Shown: in pieces, positions 15,431-22,700 of the stretch
Layout of the letters: each line of letters opens with the position of its first letter
Numbering within the stretch: position 1 is the first letter of the stretch
Source of the DNA: an uncultured Bacteroidales bacterium
GTDB taxonomy: Bacteria > Bacteroidota > Bacteroidia > Bacteroidales > WCHB1-69
Length of the DNA stretch: 51,846 bases
NCBI GenBank assembly: GCA_947169105.1
Contig: CAMVOL010000015.1
Span: 1-51,846 of the forward strand
Direction: 5' to 3'
Made by a program: the position numbers and the translations under genes
The notes under the pieces: model-generated
Seen by the model: the letters and a program-made list of their open reading frames with translations, nothing else
What the model was told of the DNA's origin: nothing
Database searches by the model: none

Positions 15431-16963
15431 ATGGACGAGAATAAGAAAGAAAATACTGGTAATCAGAATAATAACGCCAATCAAAAACAGCATAACCATA
15501 ATAAGAAGCGTCACGATAACCGCAACCGCAACCGAAACGGCCAGCGTCCCGACCGCCCCGACGTGCAGAGCGGTGCCGAAAGTAACGAAAAAACGGAAGA
15601 GAAATTGCGCGAGGAGGCCGCGGAACAGCAGGTGAAAGTGGCCGAAGAAGCCGCCGCCGCTGTGGAAGAAGATGACGAACTCTCCGATGACATCCCCGAT
15701 GACGGCGTGGACGACAACCTGTCGGCCGAAGAGATGGCCGCCATCATGAAGGAGCACCACAAGAAGCCCGAACGCCATTTCAAGGAGGATGAGTCGTCGG
15801 CAGCCACCGCACCCGCCGAAAACCTCGACGAGTACCTCGACATGGATATCCGCACGCCCGTGAGCGAAGAGACCAAGCGCCTCTCCGCCAACCCGTTCCT
15901 CACCCGAGGGCTCCGTAACGTGCCCGACCCCGAGGAAATCAACTCCAGCGAATATTCCGACACCGCTTGCAAACTTTCCACCCACAACTGGATGGAGGGG
16001 CTGGACATCACCACCGACTATCTCGATTGTCCCATTGCGGAGGTGCGCTTCAAGAACAGCCACAAAGATTTCTACCTCCTCCCGCAGGAAGGCGTGTTCC
16101 ACGTGGGTGACATTGTCGCCGTGGAGGCCGCTCCCGGACACGACATCGGCATCATCTCCATGCTTGGCAAGAATGTCTATCGCCAGCTTGCCCACAAGCG
16201 TGTGAAGGTGGAGGACGTGAAGAAGAAACTCTACCGCACCGCACGCTATTCCGATATTGAGAAGTGGATTTCCACAGTGAATCAGGAACATACAACTATG
16301 CTCTCCTCCCGCTATATCGCTTGGGACCTCGGCCTGAAGATGAAGGTCAACGATGTGGAGTATCAGGGCGATGGCACGAAAGCCATCTTCTACTACTCCG
16401 CCGAGGATCGCGTCGATTTCCGCGAACTGATCAAGATTTTGGCGGAACAGTTCCGCATCCGAATCGAAATGCGCCAGATCGGCGTGCGTCAGGAAGCGGG
16501 CCGTCTCGGCGGCATCGGCACTTGCGGGCGCGAACTGTGCTGCGCTTCGTGGCTCACTAACTTCCAGTCGGTATCCACCTCCGCCGCACGCACCCAGCAG
16601 CTGTCCCTCAACCCGCAGAAGCTCGCCGGCCAGTGCGGAAAACTGAAGTGCTGCCTCAACTTCGAGCAGGCCACCTATCAGGAGGAACTCAAGGACTTCC
16701 CGCCCGCCAACGTCAAACTCAAGTTCAAGAAAGGGAACGCCCACTACAGCAAAATCGACATTTTCAAGAAAATCGTCTGGTATAGCTACTACGGCGACAA
16801 CACCATCTTCGCCATTCCGCTGGACAAAGTGAACGAGATCATTGAAATGAACAAGAAAAACCAGTTCCCCGAAACGCTGGAAGAGTTCGCCATCGTCAAC
16901 CAGAAAAAGGTGGATGAGGTGAAATACAGTCTCGACGAACTGAAAAATATTGAGGATAAGTAA
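15431..16963 (+). CDS. PSP1-domain (RicT/YaaT-like) protein
   Basis: 510 residues. The frame opens at a TTG at 15422, but the ATG at 15431 is preferred. Residues 1-100 are low complexity: an N/K/R/H-rich basic block (KKRHDNRNRNRNGQR) then an acidic block (EEDDELSDDIPDDG). The PSP1 domain covers roughly 190-420 and holds the cysteine cluster CGRELCC and GQCGKLKCC, which in Bacillus RicT helps hold iron-sulfur clusters. In Bacillus RicT, with RicA and RicF, adjusts RNase Y processing; the role in Bacteroidota is not established. gldH starts one base after the stop codon, so the two are surely co-transcribed. This pairing is, as I recall, common in the phylum. Confidence 0.88.
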   Translation: MDENKKENTGNQNNNANQKQHNHNKKRHDNRNRNRNGQRPDRPDVQSGAESNEKTEEKLREEAAEQQVKVAEEAAAAVEEDDELSDDIPDDGVDDNLSAEEMAAIMKEHHKKPERHFKEDESSAATAPAENLDEYLDMDIRTPVSEETKRLSANPFLTRGLRNVPDPEEINSSEYSDTACKLSTHNWMEGLDITTDYLDCPIAEVRFKNSHKDFYLLPQEGVFHVGDIVAVEAAPGHDIGIISMLGKNVYRQLAHKRVKVEDVKKKLYRTARYSDIEKWISTVNQEHTTMLSSRYIAWDLGLKMKVNDVEYQGDGTKAIFYYSAEDRVDFRELIKILAEQFRIRIEMRQIGVRQEAGRLGGIGTCGRELCCASWLTNFQSVSTSAARTQQLSLNPQKLAGQCGKLKCCLNFEQATYQEELKDFPPANVKLKFKKGNAHYSKIDIFKKIVWYSYYGDNTIFAIPLDKVNEIIEMNKKNQFPETLEEFAIVNQKKVDEVKYSLDELKNIEDK

Positions 16964-16964
16964 G

Positions 16965-17450
16965 ATGAGAAAGATCCTGCTCCTTTTTTCTGCTGTTTTG
17001 ATGCTGACCGCCACTTCCTGCCGGCGCGGGGTCTTCTACGAGGAGATTCTCCCCGTGAAGAACGAGACGTGGTGCACGGATGATACCCTCCATTTCGCTT
17101 TCGACATCACTGACACGTTGCAGTATTACACCATTTACATGGACATCCGCAACAGCATCGACTTCGAGACGCGCAACCTCTATCTTTTTATGGATACGGA
17201 GGATCCGCACGGGACGAAGAATCGTGACACGCTCGAGTTCCTGCTGGCCGATGCGCACGGCAATTGGGTAGGTAAGGGGAGTGGAAGGCTCAAAGACTAC
17301 CAATATCTTTTTTATCCTAAAGTAAGATTTCCGTATTCAGGAACTTACAAGTTCTCTTTCGTGCAAGCGATGCGCACGGAAAAGTTGGAGGGCGTTGCCA
17401 ACTTCGGCTTGACCCTCTACTATTTCGATGAAGACCGTTTCCGCCGATAG
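16965..17450 (+). CDS. gldH: Gliding motility lipoprotein GldH
   Basis: 161 residues from the ATG at 16965, one base after the ricT stop. A lipoprotein signal peptide ends in the lipobox TATSC, with the lipidated cysteine followed by RRG. The body shows family features: FYEEILPVKNETW, then FDITDTLQYYTIYMDIRN, NLYLFMDTEDPHG, DTLEFLLADAHGNWVGKG, FPYSGTYKFSFVQAMR and LEGVANFGL. GldH is required for gliding in Flavobacterium and is also retained in non-gliding T9SS bacteria; its mechanism is unknown. Expected in the periplasmic leaflet. Supports a working T9SS/gliding-type machinery together with SprA and the plug protein. Confidence 0.9.
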   Translation: MRKILLLFSAVLMLTATSCRRGVFYEEILPVKNETWCTDDTLHFAFDITDTLQYYTIYMDIRNSIDFETRNLYLFMDTEDPHGTKNRDTLEFLLADAHGNWVGKGSGRLKDYQYLFYPKVRFPYSGTYKFSFVQAMRTEKLEGVANFGLTLYYFDEDRFRR

Positions 17451-17485
17451 TGTCGGTGAAACTATCCGATTCTGAAATTTTTATG

Positions 17486-17493
17486 TAATTTTG
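17486..17493 (+). promoter_or_regulatory. Promoter (-7 element) of prfA
   Basis: TAATTTTG preceded by TG and followed by CAGCCCC, 27 nt before the prfA ATG at 17521. It shows that the longer frame from 17491 is not the real start. Confidence 0.6.
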
Positions 17494-17520
17494 CAGCCCC
17501 AAAATAAAGAACGTAAAGTT

Positions 17521-18606
17521 ATGACTGAAAACGACTTATTGCAGAAATTAGAGGATATTCACCAGCGTTGGCTCCAGATTGGGGAGGAAATCACCCAGCC
17601 CGATGTGGTGTCGGATATGAAACGCTTCATCAAGCTGAACAAGGATTACAAGGACTTGCAGGCGGTGGTCGATGCCTACAAGAAATACAAGAACATTATC
17701 GGCAATATCGCCAACGCCAAGGACGTGATTGCCAATGAGAAAGACGAGGATTTCCGGGCGATGGCGAAGGAGGAACTGGACGGGCTTCTGGTGGAGAAGG
17801 AGAAGACCGAGGAGGACATCCGTCTGCTCCTGCTGCCGAAGGACCCGCAGGACGGCAAGAACGCGCAGGTGGAAATCCGTGCTGGCACAGGCGGCGACGA
17901 AGCCAGCATCTTCGCCGGCGACCTGTTCCGTATGTACCAGCATTTCTGCGACCGCAAAGGTTGGAAAATTGAGATCATCTCCATGACCGAGGGTACTGTC
18001 GGCGGCTACAAGGAAATCGTCTTCCTCGTCTCCGGTGAGGGCGTGTACGGCCTGATGAAGTACGAGTCGGGCGTGCACCGTGTGCAGCGTGTGCCGCAGA
18101 CCGAGCAGCAGGGACGTGTCCACACCTCCGCCGCCTCCGTGGTGGTGTTGCCCGAAGCCGACGAGTTCGATGTGGAGCTGAAAATGAGCGATATACGTAA
18201 GGATACCTATTGCGCCTCCGGTCCTGGCGGACAGTGCGTCAACACGACCTATTCCGCCGTGCGCCTCACGCACATCCCCAGCGGCATCGTGGTCGCCATT
18301 CAGGACGAAAAGAACCAGATCCGCAACCTCGAGAAGGCCATGAGCGTGCTGCGTACCCGTTTGTTTGAGCGTGAGTACCAGAAATATCTCGACGAAATCG
18401 CCTCCAAGCGCAAGACGATGGTCTCCACCGGTGACCGTTCCGCCAAAATCCGCACCTACAACTACCCGCAGAACCGCGTCACGGACCACCGTATCAACCT
18501 TACGATGTACAACCTTATCGGCTTTATGAACGGTGACATCGAAGAAACCATCGAGGCACTGCAAGTTGCAGAAAACGCCGAACGCCTGAAAGAGGCCTAC
18601 GCGTAA
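17521..18606 (+). CDS. prfA: Peptide chain release factor 1
   Basis: 361 residues from the ATG at 17521, the usual length of RF1. RF1 reads UAA and UAG in the ribosomal A site and triggers peptide release. The GGQ motif is at 236-238 (SGPGGQCVNTT), and the codon-reading tripeptide is P-Q-T in HRVQRVPQTEQQGR, in the RF1 pattern PxT rather than the SPF of RF2. The N-terminal helical domain and the C-terminal block NYPQNRVTDHRI are complete. Own promoter; followed by an intrinsic terminator. Confidence 0.97.
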   Translation: MTENDLLQKLEDIHQRWLQIGEEITQPDVVSDMKRFIKLNKDYKDLQAVVDAYKKYKNIIGNIANAKDVIANEKDEDFRAMAKEELDGLLVEKEKTEEDIRLLLLPKDPQDGKNAQVEIRAGTGGDEASIFAGDLFRMYQHFCDRKGWKIEIISMTEGTVGGYKEIVFLVSGEGVYGLMKYESGVHRVQRVPQTEQQGRVHTSAASVVVLPEADEFDVELKMSDIRKDTYCASGPGGQCVNTTYSAVRLTHIPSGIVVAIQDEKNQIRNLEKAMSVLRTRLFEREYQKYLDEIASKRKTMVSTGDRSAKIRTYNYPQNRVTDHRINLTMYNLIGFMNGDIEETIEALQVAENAERLKEAYA

Positions 18607-18680
18607 TCGCAAGTGGGGGAAAAGGGCGGACACTGGGAAGTGGTGGAGGAGTAGAAGAGTCTGATTTGATTAGTTTCCGA

Positions 18681-18712
18681 AAGCCGTTGCAACTATGTGA
18701 CGGCTTTTTTTG
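18681..18712 (+). terminator. Intrinsic terminator after prfA
   Basis: Stem AAGCCGT/ACGGCTT (18681-18687 and 18700-18706), 12-nt loop, then a run of T. The next promoter begins directly after the T run. Confidence 0.8.
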
Positions 18713-18720
18713 TAATTTTG
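18713..18720 (+). promoter_or_regulatory. Promoter (-7 element) upstream of the small lipoprotein gene
   Basis: TAATTTTG preceded by TG and followed by CGCC; a TTG at 18687-18689 is 23 nt upstream, inside the prfA terminator. It lies 171 nt before the lipoprotein ATG, so the leader would be about 165 nt. Confidence 0.6.
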
Positions 18721-18809
18721 CGCCTTGAAAAGTTCAAAAAATGCGAAATTGCATAATATTTTTAGACAAAAATTGTTGTAATAATATGATTCACAAAACG
18801 TATCATTCT

Positions 18810-18828
18810 ACAGGTTTTTATTACCTGT
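18810..18828 (+). other. Small hairpin in the leader of the lipoprotein gene
   Basis: ACAGGT and ACCTGT arms around a 7-nt AT-rich loop, about 64 nt before the ATG. No run of T follows, so it is not a terminator. Function unknown. Confidence 0.4.
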
Positions 18829-18891
18829 TATTTTGAGTACGTTAAAACACTGGGATCTGAGAATTGAAAAGTTAATATAAATCCTTACCAC

Positions 18892-19206
18892 ATGAAAAAA
18901 ATTCTAATTCCATTGTATTTCATCACTGCCGCACTGGCCATTATGGTCACGGGTTGCAAGAAAGAGCATCTTTGTCAATGTGCAAACGATATCGGCAACG
19001 AAGTGGTGGACTCGGCCGCATGGCTTGCCTCAGGAGGGGGTTACTATTTAAAATCTGACATATCCATCCAACCCAAGACATACATTTATGACACGCTTCT
19101 CCAGTCTGACGACTGCGAATCGCTCAACTATTACGACTCTGTCGGGGTTGACCATCCTGAAGAGGGACTTCGCCTACACTTTAACACCACTTGTACGGAG
19201 AAATAG
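18892..19206 (+). CDS. Small putative lipoprotein of unknown function
   Basis: 104 residues. Signal peptide MKKILIPLYFITAALAIMV with lipobox VTGC; the mature part is about 84 residues and has four further cysteines (LCQCA, DDCES, TTCTE), possibly two disulfides. Charged residues (KKEH) follow the lipidated cysteine. No family recognised. It stands alone, with its own promoter, a long leader and no downstream gene on this strand. Confidence 0.7.
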   Translation: MKKILIPLYFITAALAIMVTGCKKEHLCQCANDIGNEVVDSAAWLASGGGYYLKSDISIQPKTYIYDTLLQSDDCESLNYYDSVGVDHPEEGLRLHFNTTCTEK

Positions 19207-19515
19207 TTTTTATGACCTGGTATATCGGGTACGTTAAACTAATAATGGCTTAAAGTCTAATTCTTTTTATTTGGGCGACCAGGCACGCTTTCCGCTAAAT
19301 CTTTTCTGACGAAAAGGATACCGCTGCAATCGTTGTCGCGGACACCAAGGTGACAAAACCGCTGCCAAAGACCACGGCAGAGGTTTTGTTTGTCCCATTT
19401 TGTCCCGATTTGCATGTGAGCAAATTGTAATGTAATGACTTGATTTTCAATATTTACCGATAGAATTTTCGAGCTATGTCCGTGTCGTTTTGTCCCGTTT
19501 CTGTCCCGATTGGAA
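19207..19515. other. Gene-free stretch with repeated TGTCCC motifs
   Basis: No coding frame is credible here. TGTCCC occurs at 19391, 19401, 19491 and 19502: the first two and the last two form an imperfect ~22-nt direct repeat set 100 nt apart (TTTGTCCC ... TGTCCCGATT in both). Next to a tRNA gene this could be a scar of integration, but no integrase is present. Confidence 0.4.
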
Positions 19516-19554
19516 CAAAAAAAAAGCGATTTGTGCTTGCAAATCGCTGTTTTT
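19516..19554. terminator. Intrinsic terminator downstream of tRNA-His, possibly bidirectional
   Basis: Stem AGCGATTTG/CAAATCGCT (19525-19533 and 19540-19548), 6-nt loop, with nine A on the left (a T run for minus-strand transcripts) and GTTTTT on the right. Confidence 0.85.
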
Positions 19555-19564
19555 CAATCTTTTG

Positions 19565-19638
19565 GGCGGCAGGTCGGATTCGAACCGACGACCCACGGAA
19601 CCACAATCCGGTACTCTAACCAACTGAGCTACAACCGC
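19565..19638 (-). tRNA. tRNA-His (anticodon GTG)
   Basis: Minus-strand cloverleaf with D arm (TAGCTCAGTTGG), anticodon loop TTGTGGT giving GTG, and T arm with GGTTCGAATCC. A G at 19639 is in place to be the encoded G-1 that pairs with discriminator C73, a mark of tRNA-His. CCA is not encoded. The acceptor stem has a U6-U67 mismatch and the anticodon stem a C27-U43 mismatch as read here. Confidence 0.93.
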
Positions 19639-19653
19639 CGTGTTTTGAGGGTG

Positions 19654-19661
19654 CAAAAGTA
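19654..19661 (-). promoter_or_regulatory. Promoter of tRNA-His
   Basis: TACTTTTG preceded by TG and followed by CACCC; TTG at 19686-19684 is 22 nt upstream. It lies between the tRNA and the end of the A2M gene. Confidence 0.65.
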
Positions 19662-19742
19662 CAACTTTTTTTGTTCCATACGTCAAGCGGAAAGAAATTT
19701 TTATTATTTCGCTATCGTATTGAAAATATGATTGTTGCTTTT

Positions 19743-22700
19743 CTATTTCTTGCTCTCTTTGATGACCAGCTTGCCGCTGCCCGCGCTGTGGGCGCTGAAT
19801 TCGGGGGCGTACATGCACTGGATGCTCGCATATCCGCTGCTGTACGTGCCGCTCTGCGTGACAAACAGCGTGTATTCAAAAACGTACGTGCCTTTCCGCA
19901 GCCAGTCGAAGAAGAAGTTGACCGACGCATCGCGGAAACTCTGGTAGTACCACAGCCCGTCCTGGCTGCGGTAGCCCGACAACGTCTCCGTCGGCTCGAA
20001 CGCCGCCGCACGCAAGTCCTTCAGGTGGACAAACTCCATGTCTCGGTCCGCCTGGAGCACCATCCTCACCCGCACGCGGTCACCCACCTGCAATCCGCCG
20101 TCCGCCCGAAGCTCCGTCAGCACCTCGCCACGCTCGCCGTAGCTGACCTTGAACAGCTGCCGCTCCACCGACATCGGCATCTCCGTGCCCGTGCCGGCAA
20201 TCTCGTCAATGTCCTTGTAGTACCGCACGAAAACGCCGCCGTACGACAGCCCGTCGTTGTCGCGGGTGAGCGTCACCGTGCCGTCACCGCTGTGCTGCAA
20301 ACAGCTTTCAACATCCCGCTTGACGGGCAGTTGCAGTGTGTCGGCGAAGTCGATGGTTTCGACGCACAACCGCACCGTGATGTGGCTGTCGGCATTGTCC
20401 CGCTCCGAACCTTTGTCGAGGAGCAGGGCGTAGCAGGCGTCCGCGGTAGATCGGGTACTTGCCCAATGCTGCGTCCTTTTCTGCTGCAACAGCCAGATTT
20501 TCATCTCCTTGACCGACTCTCCGTCCTGCAAAATCGTCTGGAATGCCTCAATCAGCAGCGCCTGCCGCTCGATGGGGGCTTCGTGCCAATACCAGCCGTA
20601 ACCCTCCTTCTTCCAGTACATTCCGAACTCTTCGGAGTGGATAGCCCGACTCTTGATTTCCAGCATCAGTTTCTTGGCAAGTTCGCGGTCGCCGGCGACA
20701 TTGCTCTGCCACAATGTCAGCGCGGCCATCGTCTTCAAGTAGATGTTGTCAAGCTCGTTGGCATACTCCACAAGCTTGCCCTTATAGAACTTGTAAGCCT
20801 CGGTGTTGGCAGGCTTCATTTTCAGGAAGAAACTGCGGGCGTAAAGATAATGCAGAGTACTGGCGTCAATCCTCTCCTCCTTGAGCTGTTCCGGATACTT
20901 TTTCTTCATCTCTTGGTAGTCACGCTGGACATCATTGTCGATGAACGCCACGGCTTTCTTCAAAGTGTTTTCTTTTAAGAAGTTATCGCCAGCTTTGCAG
21001 ATGCCTTTGTCCATCAGACGGCCGCTGCCGATGAGCAGGTGCTGGGTGATGTAACGGCTGCTCTTTTCATTGTATCTGCTGGAGAACCAGTTCCAGCCGC
21101 CGTCGGCATTCTGGTTGCGTTCCAACTTCTGCACCATCGCTTTCCGCTGTTCGGTGATGTTCTGTTTGTCGAACAGGCAGGCAATGTTCTGGATCTCGTT
21201 GTCTTCGTCCATCGCGTCGGCTACCCACGGCGTTTCCGCCAGCAGAATCTGTTTCAAATCAGTGTTTTGCACTAATTTGGAGCGGAGTGCTTCGGGCTGG
21301 TCTTTCTGTGCCTGCTGGAATAGTTTCGAGAAGTTGGGATTCTGGCTGACGATGTGTGCCGCCACTGTATTTGCGTACAACTTACTGAACAGCTGCTCGT
21401 TGCAATCGTAGGGGTACTCCATCAGGTAGGGGAGGGCGAGCACGGCGTTCCAACGCGGGTCGGGCGTGAACTGCAACTTGCAGGAGATGACGCTGTTGCT
21501 TGCCGCTGGCAGGTCCTTGAGGGAGAAGCTGCGGCTTCCCTTTTTCGTGATGAACAGGGGCAGCGTCTCGGTGACAATCTGTCGCCGTGTGAGGACGGGC
21601 AGCTCGCCGGTTTCGCCGTCGCTGTAGGTGTTTTCCCCGCCGCTCGCCCGCACCGTGAGGATGTAGCGGATGCCGGCCAATCCTTCGGGAATGGCGACGG
21701 TGAACTTTACGGGGCTGCTGCCTCCGGCCGCGATGGTGACATCCTGCACCTGCGAGAAGAGGACGGTGCCGTCCTCGGCGTTGAGTAGGCGCAACTCGGC
21801 CGTGCCGTTGAGTGCCACATCGCCCATGTTGACCGCTTTGGCGGCGAAGTCCCACGTGTCGCCCTCATAGACGAAGCGGGGCAGGTTGGGACTGGCCATC
21901 AGCGTTTTCTGCGTGACGACGAACTTCTCGAACGTGCCGTACTGCCGGTTTTTCGAGTGTGCTGCACCCAGCATCTTCCATTTGGTGAGGCTTTCGGGCA
22001 CGGTGTATACGAACTCCATCACCCCGTCTTTTACCGTGAGGAACGGATAGAAGAAGGCGGTCTCGTTGAAGTTGGAACGGAGTGGGATCTCCTCTTCAAC
22101 GGTGCCTTTTGCGAGTGCTTTCCCAGCAGCACTTTCAATTGTCGCCTCTTCAAATGCCTCTTCTTCAATGGCAACGTCCATCATGGGTTCAGCATAGTCT
22201 TCCGTACTGTATCCGAAAGAGTCGAAGGAAGTGTTTGCTCTCAATGGTTGGGCGGAACATTTTGCGGATAATAGTTCATTTTCCCGATAGAAGTAGTATT
22301 TGCGGATGTTGCGTAAAAAATTGTTCCACGATGGCAGGTAGAACTTGTAAAGGATGGGAGCATTGCTAGTCAGTGAATGGGAGTAGTAGTAGGTCCATTC
22401 CATCAGATTCAGGAAATTGGCGGATGGCTTTTGGTCAGTGAACAAAGTGCTGGCGAAGTAGTTAGGTGCAAAGGCGTCGAGTGAGGCGTCGTATAGGGTA
22501 CAAAGCATTTCGGCAACGGGAATTTTCCGGCCGTTGTCGTCAGTCAGCCGTATTTTGACGGTCTCTTGCCCGCCCGGTTGTAGCTTGTCGCGGAAGGTGG
22601 TGAACTCGAAGCGGATTTGCCGTTTCAACTCTTGCACCCTAAGGGTGAAACTTTCGGCGTGGGGCTGGTTCTGCCATAGGGTATAAGCTTGGCAGCAGAA

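Noticed and set aside
18607..18680. Small gene between prfA and its terminator
   Set aside because: No start codon with a sensible frame; it reads as the trailer of prfA.
19207..19390. Remnant of an integrase gene
   Set aside because: Six-frame reading gives only short frames without tyrosine or serine recombinase motifs.
19474..19818. Minus-strand reading frame of 114 codons across tRNA-His
   Set aside because: It runs through the tRNA gene, its promoter and its terminator; the protein-like segment is the tRNA read as codons.
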